Both the position numbers and the translations under genes were made by a program. A stretch of DNA of 64,000 nt. It comes from JAEMQF01 sp963775015. Lineage in GTDB: Bacteria > Pseudomonadota > Gammaproteobacteria > Burkholderiales > Burkholderiaceae_C. Where the stretch lies: the NCBI GenBank assembly GCA_963775015.1, contig CAVZHI010000015.1:620001-684000 (forward strand), in the 5' to 3' direction. Positions 1 through 8,544 of the stretch are shown piece after piece; the first letter of the stretch is position 1, and the number at the start of each line of letters is the position of its first letter. A model generated the notes under the pieces. The model searched no databases, was not told the origin of the DNA, and saw only the letters and a program-made list of their open reading frames with translations.

Positions 1-1
1 C

Positions 2-1333
2 TTGCTCGCCTGGCAGATGAACCACTGCGAAGCGGCAGTCCTGATCACCGACCGCGAATACGCGCCGCAGATGGCGCAGACGCTGCGCCTGTTGCGCGAG
101 CAGCATGGCCGAAGCCCGATCGTCATCGACGTGTCCGACAGCGAATACACCGGTCCCGGCGAACGAGTCGGAACGCACGACTACGAAACACTGCTCGCGG
201 CGCACGCGCCGCTCGCCGTGCTGCCGGGACCGCGCGACGAATGGGACGCGATCGCGGTGAGCTACACGTCGGGAACGACGGGCGATCCGAAAGGCGTGGT
301 CACGCACCACCGCGGCGCCTACCTGAACGCGGTGAGCAACGCGACGACCTGGACCCTGCCGCACTTTCCGCGCTACCTGTGGACGCTGCCGATGTTCCAC
401 TGCAACGGCTGGTGCTTTCCGTGGACCGTGGCGCTGCTCGGCGGAACGCATGTGTGCCTGCGCCGCGTCGAGGCGAAGCTGATCCTCGACGCGATGCGCG
501 AGCATGGCGTCAACCACTACTGCGCCGCGCCGATCGTGCACAACCTGCTGCTCGCCGCGCCCGCCGGGCAGCGCGCCGGCATCACGCAAAAAGTGCGTGG
601 CATGGTCGCCGGCGCCGCGCCGCCCGCGGCGATGATCGAGGGCATGGCGCAGATCGGCTTTGACATCACGCATGTCTACGGCCTGACGGAGACCTACGGC
701 CCGGCGGCCGTCGCCGTGAAGCGCGACGCCTGGGCGGCACAAAGCCTGTCCGAACAGACGCGCCTGAACGGGCGCCAGGGCGTGCGCTACGTGCTGCAGG
801 AAGGCATGACGGTGCGGGACTCGGAGACTTTGGCCGAAGTACCGGCCGATGCGACGACGATGGGCGAAATCATGTTCCGCGGCAACATCGTCATGAAGGG
901 CTATTTGAAGAACCCGGGCGCCACGGCCAAGTCGTTCGAAGGCGGCTGGTTTCACACCGGCGATCTGGCGGTGCTCGAGCCGGATCGCTACGTGAAGATC
1001 AAGGACCGCAGCAAAGACATCATCATCTCGGGCGGCGAGAACATCAGCTCGATCGAAGTCGAAGACGCGCTGTACCGGCACCCGGCGGTGCTGGCGTGCG
1101 CCGTCGTCGCGCGGCCCGATCCGAAGTGGGGCGAGACGCCGCTCGGATTCGTCGAAACCCGGCCCGACGCGAACGTGACCGCGGCCGAATTGATCGCGCA
1201 TTGCAAGACCCTGCTTGCGGGCTACAAGGTGCCGCGCGAAATTCGATTCGAGACGATCCCGAAGACGTCGACCGGGAAAATCCAGAAGTTCGCGCTGCGC
1301 GAGCGCGCCAAGTCCGCGAGTGCCATCGAATGA
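2..1333 (+). CDS. Acyl-CoA synthetase (AMP-binding family), C-terminal part
   Basis: Activates a fatty or other carboxylic acid to its acyl-CoA through an acyl-adenylate. The 443 visible residues contain the AMP-binding P-loop SYTSGTTGDPKG near residue 88, the acid-specific core YGLTETYGP, the hinge region GGWFHTGDLAVL, the segment GGENISSIEVEDAL, and the C-terminal catalytic lysine motif KTSTGKIQKF. Family members are about 540 residues long, so roughly 100 N-terminal residues lie upstream of the window and the true start is not visible. It overlaps the enoyl-CoA hydratase gene by ATGA, which points to translational coupling and a beta-oxidation-type operon. The chain-length specificity cannot be read from the sequence. 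The closest annotated relatives are probably medium/long-chain acyl-CoA ligases. Confidence 0.9.
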   Translation: MLAWQMNHCEAAVLITDREYAPQMAQTLRLLREQHGRSPIVIDVSDSEYTGPGERVGTHDYETLLAAHAPLAVLPGPRDEWDAIAVSYTSGTTGDPKGVVTHHRGAYLNAVSNATTWTLPHFPRYLWTLPMFHCNGWCFPWTVALLGGTHVCLRRVEAKLILDAMREHGVNHYCAAPIVHNLLLAAPAGQRAGITQKVRGMVAGAAPPAAMIEGMAQIGFDITHVYGLTETYGPAAVAVKRDAWAAQSLSEQTRLNGRQGVRYVLQEGMTVRDSETLAEVPADATTMGEIMFRGNIVMKGYLKNPGATAKSFEGGWFHTGDLAVLEPDRYVKIKDRSKDIIISGGENISSIEVEDALYRHPAVLACAVVARPDPKWGETPLGFVETRPDANVTAAELIAHCKTLLAGYKVPREIRFETIPKTSTGKIQKFALRERAKSASAIE

Positions 1334-2127
1334 ACGACAACCCTCAAGCCCTGGTGCTGCGCGACGCCGATGCGCGCGGCGTGGTGACGCTGACGTTGAA
1401 CCGACCCGAGTCGTTCAACGCCCTGTCGCAGGCCATGCTCTCTGCGTTGCAGAGCGAATTCGACGCGCTGCGCGCCGACGAGTCGGTGCGAGTCGTGATC
1501 CTTGGCGCTGCGGGGAAGGCGTTTTGTGCGGGTCACGATCTGAAGGAAATGCGCCGCGAGCCGTCGCTGCCGTACTACCAGCAACTCTTCGAGCAGTGCA
1601 CGAAGCTGATGCTCAGCGTGCAAAGCCTGCCGATTCCCGTGATCGCGAAAGTGCAAGGAATGGCCACCGCCGCGGGCTGCCAGCTGGTGGCGATGTGCGA
1701 CCTGGCGGTGGCCGCGAGCACGGCGCGGTTTGCCGTGAGCGGCGTGAATCTGGGGCTGTTTTGCTCGACGCCGAGCGTCGCGCTGTCGCGCAACGTCGGG
1801 CGCAAGGCGGCGTTCGAGATGCTCGTCACCGGCGAGTTCATCAGCGCCGACGAGGCGCGCGACGAGGGTCTCGTGAACCGTGTCGCCGACGCTGCCGTGC
1901 TCGACGAAGAGGTTGAGCAGCTCGTGGCGTCGATTCTGCGCAAACCGCGCATCGCCATCGCGATGGGCAAGCAGCTCTTCTATCGCCAGCTCGAGAAGGG
2001 CATCGCCGCGGCGTACGACGACGCCGGCCAGACGATGGCGTGCAACATGATGGACGCCGCGGCGCTCGAAGGCGTGCAGGCTTTCATCGACAAACGCGCG
2101 CCGGATTGGCCGGCGCGCCGCGGCTGA
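1330..2127 (+). CDS. Enoyl-CoA hydratase/isomerase family protein
   Basis: Crotonase-fold protein of 265 residues, probably hydrating enoyl-CoA esters in fatty acid breakdown. The oxyanion-hole segment GKAFCAGHDLKEM and the second signature QGMATAAGCQLVAMCDLAVA are intact. The usual catalytic glutamate region reads FCSTPSVALSRNVGRK, as in the short-chain subgroup often annotated as enoyl-CoA hydratase domain 3-like, so the precise reaction (hydratase or isomerase) is uncertain. I chose the ATG at 1330 because it overlaps the stop of the upstream acyl-CoA synthetase and gives a normal family N terminus with the NRPESFNALSQAM segment. The two genes form one transcription unit. Confidence 0.88.
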   Translation: MNDNPQALVLRDADARGVVTLTLNRPESFNALSQAMLSALQSEFDALRADESVRVVILGAAGKAFCAGHDLKEMRREPSLPYYQQLFEQCTKLMLSVQSLPIPVIAKVQGMATAAGCQLVAMCDLAVAASTARFAVSGVNLGLFCSTPSVALSRNVGRKAAFEMLVTGEFISADEARDEGLVNRVADAAVLDEEVEQLVASILRKPRIAIAMGKQLFYRQLEKGIAAAYDDAGQTMACNMMDAAALEGVQAFIDKRAPDWPARRG

Positions 2128-2439
2128 GCAAGCGTCGCCGGGCCGCCCAAGACGATTGCTCGCCCCGCGAGGGCGGGCGCGAAGCGACCGGGGGCGAACC
2201 CACCCGCGCTGCCGATACAAGCGGCGCCAACTGTAGCGTCTTCACACGCATCGCCTCTCGCGTCGCCCGCGCAGGGCGTGCAGGCGGGATGGCCGACCCG
2301 CGCCAAGCGTGAATTCGATCCGGGGCAGCCGCACTCGGCCGCACCCAGTCGATGTCTGCGCCGCCGAATCCGCCGATGATGCACCTTTGCCGCCCGGCGC
2401 CGCCGCGCGTTGGCGTCCCCGCGGGAACCGTCGTATCCA
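2128..2439 (+). other. Intergenic region without a recognisable gene
   Basis: About 310 GC-rich bases between the hydratase and the AsmA-like gene. I see no tRNA, no repeat shared with the rest of the window, and no convincing small gene. A weak CGCCC/GGGCG hairpin with loop CGCGA lies near 2160-2175 but has no T-run, so it is not called a terminator. The promoter of the AsmA-like gene is presumably here. Confidence 0.5.
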
Positions 2440-4764
2440 ATGAATGCACTGAAGTTCGCATTGCTCGGTCTGGTGGGTGTCATCGGTCTGGTGATCTCGA
2501 CCTTCGGCCCGTTCAAGATTCCGTACGCCGAGACGCTGGCCAAGACCTACTACCGCTACGCGATCGCGGGTCTGCTGGTCGTGATCGCGCTGCTTGCCGC
2601 GCTGATTGCCGTTGTCGCGCATTGGCTGGATCCGAACCAGTTCAAGTCGCAAATCATTCGCTACGTTCAGGAGCGCACCCAGCGCGAGTTGGTCCTGGAC
2701 GGCGAACTCGAGTTGAGCTGGTTCCCCAAGATCGGCGTCAAGGCCGGCAAGGCGTCGCTCAGCCAGCACCGCAGCGCGCGCGAATTCGCGTCGATCGACA
2801 GCGCGCGCTTCACGATCGCCTGGTGGCCGCTGCTGCGGCGCCAGGTTCAGGTTGATTGGGCCGAGGTCGAAGGGCTGCGCGCGCAGTTCGTGCGCTTCAA
2901 GGACGGCAACACGAACATCGACGACCTGCTGCGCGATCTGGCGACGATCTCTCCCGCGCACATCGACGTCGACGGCGTGCAACTGACGCGCGCGACGCTG
3001 CAGTGGAACGACGAACTGTTTTTCCAGCGCGGCAGCTTCAACGACTTGCAGCTCACTGTGGGCCGGCTCACCGATGGCCTGGCTGCGCCCGTCACGGCGA
3101 GCTTGCGCGTCGACGCGCCGCAGGCGGGCGTCGACGCTCGGGTGACGTTGAAGGGCCGGTTCCTCTTTGACGCGCAGGCACGGCGCATCGAGCTGGCGAA
3201 GATTGACGCGCAGCTCGACGGCAAGTCGCTCGGAGTCGACAACCTCGCGCTGAACCTGAAAGCCGACGTCACGGGCCACTTCGGGCTGAACACCCTCGGG
3301 GTCGAGAACCTGGTGGTGACTGCGGCAAGCAAATCGGGCTTGAGCGTGTTCAACGCCCGAGTCGCGGCGCCCGAGCTGCGCATCGTCGAGCGCCGCTTCC
3401 AGGGCAGCCAGCTCAGCGTCGACCTGAGCATCGCGCACCCGGACCAGACGCTCACGGCGGCGCTGCAGGTACCGAGCTTCGAAGCGACGGGCCAGACGCT
3501 GCGCGGCGCGGCCGCGAATGCGCAGGTTTCGCTGCGCGGTTCGGGGACGCACTTGCGCGCGCAACTGAGCAGCCCGGTCTTGCTCGACTTCGCGGCCGGC
3601 AAGCGCCTCGAGTTCGAGGCGCTCGACGTCACCGCGGCGGCGAATCACTCGCTGCTGATCGCCGAGACGCCGCTCTCGGCGAAGGGCAAGCTCGTGCTCG
3701 ACCTGGCGCAACAAAGCGCGCACCTCAGCCTGGCCGGCAAGCTCGGCCAGAGCGAGTTGCGCGGTCAGATCGCGCTCAGCGATTGGCGCCGTCCGCACTG
3801 GAGCTTCGAGCTGGCGAGCACCGGTCTCGACCTGGACGCGCTGCTCGCGCAACCGTGCCCGACGCTTTGGGCCGACGACGCCGCGCCCTTCGACGTCGCC
3901 TTCGTTCGCGAGCTTTCGCTGGCGGGGCAGTTGCGCGCCGACCATGTCAAGCTGTGCGGCATGGCAGCAAGCAGCGCGTCGGCGCAGTTCGACGCGCAGC
4001 GCTCGAATTTGCAGGTCGCTCCCGTCACCGCTCAGCTCTACGGCGGTACGCTGGAGCTGGCGCTGGGCGTTGACGCCGCCGCGGCGCCGCGCTTGTCGAG
4101 CAAGGGCAGTCTCGCCAGCATCGACTTGCGCGCGGCGCGCGCCGACCTGGCGCGTCTGCCGTGGCTCGAGGGCCGGGGCGAACTGGCGTGGGACTTGCGC
4201 ACCGAAGGCGGCAGCGTCGGGTCGTTGCGTTCCGGCATCGAGGGACCCGTGTCGCTGCTCGCCCAGGCGGGCAAGTTCCAAGGCATCGACCTGCGCGCCG
4301 CGCTGCTCGACGGACGCAGCGAACTCGGCAAGCCGGGTGGCGTGCGCGAGCGCGAATTCAACGCAGCGTCGACCACGCCGTTCAACGAAATGAAGGCGCG
4401 TTTCGACGTGCGCGAAGGGCGCGCACTCGCGCAAGGCGTCGAGATTCACAGCGCGGCGATCAACGCGCTCGGCGCCGGAGACCTGTCGTTGCAGAGCGGT
4501 GAGATCGAGCTGCGCCTGAACGCGACGCCAGTTCGCCCGACGCATGAGTTCGCCGCGTTTGCCGGCATGAGCGTGCCAATCCACGTCGGCGGGCCGTGGC
4601 GCGCGCCGCGCTTCACGCTCGACTTCGGCGCCGCCGGCGGCAACGGCGCAGCAGGTACGCCGCGACCGGTCGACGCGTCGGTCGACGCGGGTGAGATGGC
4701 ACCGAGCACTCTCGCGCTGTCGGCGCTCGCGCCGCGCCCAAACGCGTTGCGTGCCGGTCGGTAG
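2440..4764 (+). CDS. AsmA family protein
   Basis: Envelope protein of about 774 residues related to E. coli AsmA, which is implicated in outer-membrane lipid and protein biogenesis. Two hydrophobic stretches lie at residues 5-23 and 41-61, followed by the family signature WLDPNQFKSQI. The long periplasmic part is the typical beta-rich bridge-like repeat region. The C-terminal AsmA domain is seen in the segments ELAWDLRTEGGSVGSLRSG and LAQAGKFQGIDLRAALLDGR. The ATG at 2440 is preferred over upstream TTG codons because it begins a hydrophobic signal-anchor. The first hydrophobic segment is additional to the single anchor usual in the family. It is convergent with pnuC. The lipid substrate, if any, is unknown. 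Confidence 0.85.
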   Translation: MNALKFALLGLVGVIGLVISTFGPFKIPYAETLAKTYYRYAIAGLLVVIALLAALIAVVAHWLDPNQFKSQIIRYVQERTQRELVLDGELELSWFPKIGVKAGKASLSQHRSAREFASIDSARFTIAWWPLLRRQVQVDWAEVEGLRAQFVRFKDGNTNIDDLLRDLATISPAHIDVDGVQLTRATLQWNDELFFQRGSFNDLQLTVGRLTDGLAAPVTASLRVDAPQAGVDARVTLKGRFLFDAQARRIELAKIDAQLDGKSLGVDNLALNLKADVTGHFGLNTLGVENLVVTAASKSGLSVFNARVAAPELRIVERRFQGSQLSVDLSIAHPDQTLTAALQVPSFEATGQTLRGAAANAQVSLRGSGTHLRAQLSSPVLLDFAAGKRLEFEALDVTAAANHSLLIAETPLSAKGKLVLDLAQQSAHLSLAGKLGQSELRGQIALSDWRRPHWSFELASTGLDLDALLAQPCPTLWADDAAPFDVAFVRELSLAGQLRADHVKLCGMAASSASAQFDAQRSNLQVAPVTAQLYGGTLELALGVDAAAAPRLSSKGSLASIDLRAARADLARLPWLEGRGELAWDLRTEGGSVGSLRSGIEGPVSLLAQAGKFQGIDLRAALLDGRSELGKPGGVREREFNAASTTPFNEMKARFDVREGRALAQGVEIHSAAINALGAGDLSLQSGEIELRLNATPVRPTHEFAAFAGMSVPIHVGGPWRAPRFTLDFGAAGGNGAAGTPRPVDASVDAGEMAPSTLALSALAPRPNALRAGR

Positions 4765-4794
4765 GTCGGTTCGAGGTCGCGCGCGGCAGCGCGT

Positions 4795-5436
4795 TCAGCT
4801 CGGTTCTGTGCCGCGCGTCGCGAGCCTGGTCCAGGCTTGCCAGCCCCAGAACGACAGCGCGATGAAGATGGCGTACAACACCGCCGTCAGCCACAAGCCT
4901 TTGTAGGCGAACAGGGCGACGCTGACGACGTTCACGACCACCCACGTCGGCCAGTTTTCGACGTATTTGCGGCCGAGCAGCCACTGGCCGAGAACGCTCG
5001 CCGCGGTGGGAAACGCGTCCCACCAGGGAACGTCGGTGTCGGTGGCGCTCGCCAGAAAAGCGCCGGTGGCGGGCCATCCGACCGCGAGTGCGATGAGCGC
5101 GACGCAGCGGCCGCGCGTGCCGAGCTTGCGCACGTAGAGCGCGCTTCCGTCGGCCTGCGTGCCGCGCAGCCACTGCCACCAGCCCCACGCGGCAATCGCC
5201 GCGAAGAAGATCTGCAGAGTCGCGTCGCCGTAGAGTTTGCTGTTCCAGAACAGGCCGAAGTAAAGCAGCGAGCTGATGATCGCGAGCGGCCAGCCCCAGG
5301 GATTGACGCGGATGTTGCACCCGACCATGGCCAGGGCGAGGGCGAACGCGACGAGCTCGAGGCGCGTCACCGGTGCGCCCCACATCGTGAAGGCGTCAGC
5401 GAAAAGGGGCTGGAGGAATTGGAGAAGGACACTCAC
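4795..5436 (-). CDS. pnuC: Nicotinamide riboside/mononucleotide transporter PnuC
   Basis: Integral membrane protein of 213 residues with about seven hydrophobic helices, importing nicotinamide riboside for NAD synthesis by facilitated diffusion. Family hallmarks visible are VNPWGWPLAIISSLLYFGLF, the WGWWQWLRG motif and the segment ENWPTWVVVNVVSVALFAYKGL. The reading frame begins at a GTG (5434-5436), since no ATG lies nearby. The length is normal. It follows ftsB on the same strand, separated by an inverted repeat of the window-wide family, so it probably has its own transcript. No riboswitch was recognised upstream. Confidence 0.88.
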   Translation of the reverse strand: MSVLLQFLQPLFADAFTMWGAPVTRLELVAFALALAMVGCNIRVNPWGWPLAIISSLLYFGLFWNSKLYGDATLQIFFAAIAAWGWWQWLRGTQADGSALYVRKLGTRGRCVALIALAVGWPATGAFLASATDTDVPWWDAFPTAASVLGQWLLGRKYVENWPTWVVVNVVSVALFAYKGLWLTAVLYAIFIALSFWGWQAWTRLATRGTEPS

Positions 5437-5459
5437 GATTCGAACCCAGGGTGAAGGCC

Positions 5460-5577
5460 GTCATTCCGACGAAAGTCGGGATCCACTTTGACGACGCTGA
5501 ATCCTCGGCGGTGTGCTCTGACCGCTGCGGTGGATCCCGGTGTTCGCCTGGCGTTCGCCGGGATGACAGAGGCGAGG
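5460..5577. repeat. Interspersed inverted repeat, copy 1
   Basis: Left arm starts GTCATTCCGACGAAAGTCGG and runs into GATCCAC. The right arm starts GTGGATCCCGGTGTTCGC and ends GCCGGGATGACAG. The arms face each other around about 55 bases. It lies between ftsB and pnuC. This copy is the most diverged of the set and its right arm carries a short internal duplication of the GTTCGCC piece. Confidence 0.8.
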
Positions 5578-5600
5578 GGAATCGTGCGCCAACCAGCGCC

Positions 5601-5879
5601 TCAACGCCTGGGCGCGCTCAGCTGCACCAGGATTTCGTCAGGCTTGAGCATCCCGAGTTCGAAGCGCGCCTTTTCTTCGACCATTTCGAGCCCTTCCTTC
5701 AGGTCGCGAACTTCGGCCTGGAGCTGCACGTTGCGCGCGCGCGCCGTGTCGTTCGCGGCCTGCTGCTCGCGCAGCTTGGCGCCGAGTTCGCGCGTGCGCG
5801 GAACTCCCGATTTGCCGAACCAGAGCTCGGCGTGTACGAGCACGAGCAGCGCGAGCAAGGCAGTCGTCAACAGTCGCAT
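5601..5879 (-). CDS. ftsB: Cell division protein FtsB
   Basis: Small bitopic division protein of 92 residues that joins FtsL and FtsQ in the divisome. An N-terminal membrane helix (LLTTALLALLVLVHAELWF) is followed by a periplasmic coiled coil rich in Leu, Glu and Arg, then the conserved ending VEEKARFELGMLKPDEILVQL. Its position directly downstream of eno is the classical betaproteobacterial and gammaproteobacterial arrangement. There are 24 bases between the eno stop and the ftsB start. Confidence 0.92.
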   Translation of the reverse strand: MRLLTTALLALLVLVHAELWFGKSGVPRTRELGAKLREQQAANDTARARNVQLQAEVRDLKEGLEMVEEKARFELGMLKPDEILVQLSAPRR

Positions 5880-5903
5880 GAAGAGCGCCTTGAAGCGTTG
5901 GCC

Positions 5904-7191
5904 TTAGCGCAGCGAGTAGAACGCGGCACGTCCGGGATAGCTCGCGACTTCGCCGAGGTCTTCTTCGATGCGCAGCAGCTGGTTGTACTTCGCCATGCGG
6001 TCGCTGCGGCTGAGCGAACCGGTTTTGATCTGCCCGGCGTTGGTGCCCACCGCAATGTCGGCGATCGTCGAGTCTTCGGTTTCGCCCGAACGGTGGCTGA
6101 TGACCGCCGTGTAGTTGGCGCGCTTGGCCATTTCGATCGCCGCAAAGGTTTCGGTGAGGGTGCCGATCTGGTTGATCTTGATCAGGATCGAGTTCGCGAT
6201 TTTCTTCTCGATGCCGTCGCGGAAGATCTTCGTGTTCGTCACGAACAGATCATCGCCGACGAGCTGCACCTTCGCGCCCAGGCGTTCCGTGAGGTGTTTC
6301 CAGCCGTCCCAGTCGCCCTCGTGCATGCCGTCTTCGATGCTGATGATGGGGTACTTGTCGACCCAGCTCGCAAGGATGTCGGTCCACTCGGGCGCGCTGA
6401 GCTGCAGGCTTGCCGTTTTCGTCGAGGCGGTACTTGCCGTCCTTGTAGAACTCGCTCGCTGCGCAGTCCAGGCCGATGGCGATTTGCGTACCCGCCGTGT
6501 AGCCGGCCTTGTCGATCGCTTCCAGAATCAGCTGGATCGCCGCCTCGTGGCTCGTCACGCTCGGCGCAAAACCGCCTTCGTCGCCGACCGCCGTGCTCAT
6601 TCCCTTCGCGTCGATGATTTTCTTCAGCGCGTGAAAAACCTCGGCGCCGTAGCGGATCGCTTCGCGAAAACTCGGCGCGCCCACCGGAATGATCATCAGT
6701 TCTTGCAGGTCCAGCGTATTGTTCGCGTGCGCGCCGCCGTTGATCACGTTCATCAGCGGCACCGGCATCTGCATCGCACCCGAGCCGCCGAAATAGCGGT
6801 AGAGGGGCAGGCCCGATTCTTCGGCCGCGGCGCGCGCCACCGCCATGCTCACCGCGAGTGTCGCGTTCGCGCCGAGGCGGCTCTTGTTGTCCGTGCCGTC
6901 CAGGTCGATCAGCGTGCGGTCGAGGAACGCCTGTTCGCTCGCGTCCAGCCCCATCACCGCCTCCGACATCTCGGAGTTGATGTGCTCGACCGCCTTCAAC
7001 ACACCCTTGCCGCCGTAGCGCGCCTTGTCGCCGTCGCGCAGCTCGATCGCTTCGCGCGAGCCGGTTGACGCGCCCGAAGGCACTGCCGCGCGGCCCATCA
7101 CGCCCGACTCCAGCAGCACGTCGCATTCGACCGTGGGGTTGCCGCGGCTGTCGAGGATCTCGCGGCCGACGATGTCTACGATGGCGCTCAT
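5904..7191 (-). CDS. eno: Enolase (one frame break near 6408)
   Basis: Glycolytic enzyme converting 2-phosphoglycerate to phosphoenolpyruvate and a frequent degradosome partner. The N-terminal part (from ATG 7191) carries ILDSRGNPTVECDV, the loop SGASTGSREAIELRDGD, and the catalytic region GDEGGFAPS. The C-terminal part carries the metal ligands in SIEDGMHEGDWDGW and GDDLFVTNTKI, the base in ILIKINQIGTLTE, and the signature AVISHRSGETEDSTIADIAV. The two parts are in different frames; the break falls after DENGK and before LQLSAPEW, near 6408. An enolase gene is essential, so I read this as a base-call error, not a pseudogene. Neighbours are DUF1330 upstream and ftsB downstream. Confidence 0.93.
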
Positions 7192-7222
7192 TCAGTGTCC
7201 CCTGATTCTTTGCGGATTCTGT

Positions 7223-7513
7223 TCATACGCCTTCGACGACGACCATGCGCATGATGGCGGCGCCCTTGCGCGCGGCGCGTGCCTTGCCGTACTCGGTGGA
7301 CGCGTAGAAAGCCTTCGCCTTCTCCACCGACGGGAATTTCAGGACGACGATGCGGTCCGGTTGCCAGTCGCCCTCGAGGACTTCGGACGCTCCGCCGCGC
7401 ACGCAGACTTGCGCGCCGTGCGCGAGCATCGCCGCCGACGAGAGTTTCTTGTACTCCTCGTACTGCGCCGGGTTCGTCACGCGCACGTTTGAGATGATGT
7501 AGCCGCTGCTCAC
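7223..7513 (-). CDS. DUF1330 family protein
   Basis: Protein of 96 residues with the dimeric alpha/beta barrel fold expected for DUF1330. Recognisable family segments are GYIISNVRVTNPAQYEEY near the start and the tail YGKARAARKGAAIMRMVVVEG. No catalytic function is established for the family. It sits between kdsA and eno on the same strand, with 31 bases to eno and 22 to kdsA, so it is part of the pyrG-kdsA-eno-ftsB run, an order I know from other Burkholderiales. Confidence 0.85.
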   Translation of the reverse strand: MSSGYIISNVRVTNPAQYEEYKKLSSAAMLAHGAQVCVRGGASEVLEGDWQPDRIVVLKFPSVEKAKAFYASTEYGKARAARKGAAIMRMVVVEGV

Positions 7514-7535
7514 TGGTTTTCTCCAAGTCCATCGA

Positions 7536-8393
7536 TCAACAGGTAAAGGCGTTCTCCAGCAAAGGCTGGCTCTTGACCACGCGGTCCAGGGCCAGCAATT
7601 GCTCGAGCAGTGCCCTCATGTGCTTGAGCGGAACGGCGTTGGGTCCGTCGCTCAAGGCATGGGTCGGGTCGGGGTGCGTTTCCATGAAGAGTCCCGAGAT
7701 GCCTGCCGCGACTGCGGCGCGCGCGAGCACGGGAACGAACTCGCGCTGGCCCCCGGAGCTGCCGCCTTGCGCGCCGGGCAGCTGCACCGAATGCGTGGCG
7801 TCAAAGACGACGGGCGCGCCCGTCTCGCGCAGGATCGCCAGGCTGCGCATGTCGGAGACGAGGTTGTTGTAGCCAAAACTCGCGCCGCGTTCGCACGCCA
7901 TGAAATTGTCTTCGCTCAGGCCCGCCTCACGCGCCGCGGCGCGCGCCTTCGCGATCACGTTCTTCATCTCAAGCGGGCTGAGGAACTGGCCTTTCTTGAT
8001 GTTCACCGGTTTGCCGCATCGCGCGACGGCGTGGATGAAATCGGTCTGGCGGCACAGGAAGGCGGGGGTTTGCAGAACGTCGACGACGCTCGCCACGCTG
8101 GCGATCTGCGCTTCGCTGTGCACGTCGGTCAGCACGGGCACACCCAACTCGCGCCGCACTTTGGCCAGGATCGCCAGGCCCTGGTCCAGGCCAGGGCCAC
8201 GGAACGCTTCGCCGCTGGAGCGGTTCGCCTTGTCAAAACTCGACTTGAAGATGAACGGAATGCCGAGCGAACGCGTCATGTCGCGCAACTGCCCGGCGAC
8301 GTCCATCTGCAGCTGCTCGGACTCGATGACGCAAGGGCCGGCGATGAGGAAGAAGGGCCGATCGAGCCCGACTTCAAAACCACAGAGGTTCAC
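7536..8393 (-). CDS. kdsA: 3-deoxy-8-phosphooctulonate (KDO-8-P) synthase
   Basis: Condenses phosphoenolpyruvate with arabinose 5-phosphate to form KDO 8-phosphate for lipopolysaccharide. The 285-residue frame shows the AGPCVIES motif near residue 18, FKSSFDKANRSS, LTDVHSEAQ, the KKGQFLSP segment, ERGASFGYNNLV and the C-terminal ETHPDPTHALSDGPN. There is no obvious Cys metal ligand in the position typical of metal-dependent forms; the segment reads VNIKKGQFLSP (N present), suggesting the metal-independent class, but I did not align it. It follows pyrG, as is usual. Confidence 0.95.
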   Translation of the reverse strand: MNLCGFEVGLDRPFFLIAGPCVIESEQLQMDVAGQLRDMTRSLGIPFIFKSSFDKANRSSGEAFRGPGLDQGLAILAKVRRELGVPVLTDVHSEAQIASVASVVDVLQTPAFLCRQTDFIHAVARCGKPVNIKKGQFLSPLEMKNVIAKARAAAREAGLSEDNFMACERGASFGYNNLVSDMRSLAILRETGAPVVFDATHSVQLPGAQGGSSGGQREFVPVLARAAVAAGISGLFMETHPDPTHALSDGPNAVPLKHMRALLEQLLALDRVVKSQPLLENAFTC

Positions 8394-8410
8394 CGACTTG
8401 CCGCTCCGCT

Positions 8411-8482
8411 GTCATCCCGGCGGACGCCGGGATCCACTGTGGGCATGATGCAGTGGGTCCCGGCGTGCGCCGGGACGACAGG
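8411..8482. repeat. Interspersed inverted repeat, copy 2
   Basis: Two facing arms between pyrG and kdsA. The left starts GTCATCCCGGCGGACGCCGG. The right reads CAGTGGGTCCCGGCGTGCGC and ends GGGACGACAG. The whole can fold into one long stem with a loop of about 15 bases. A decayed third arm may follow at 8485-8520. Confidence 0.8.
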
Positions 8483-8544
8483 CAGCATGCTGTGGGCCGG
8501 CGCCAGGATGACGGTTGGCACTGGACTGATGAAGTCGCGCACCA

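Noticed and set aside
2242..4584. A 780-codon minus-strand frame opposite the AsmA-like gene
   Set aside because: Arg, Ala and Gln rich shadow frame caused by GC-rich codon structure; the plus-strand frame has membrane anchor and AsmA family signatures.
5425..5455. tRNA-like T-loop GGGTTCGAATC on the minus strand just upstream of pnuC
   Set aside because: No acceptor stem, D arm or anticodon arm can be built around it; it is a chance match.
6400..6415. Programmed frameshifting in eno
   Set aside because: No slippery heptamer or downstream pseudoknot was apparent, and the same type of surplus-base lesion is found in about twenty unrelated genes.
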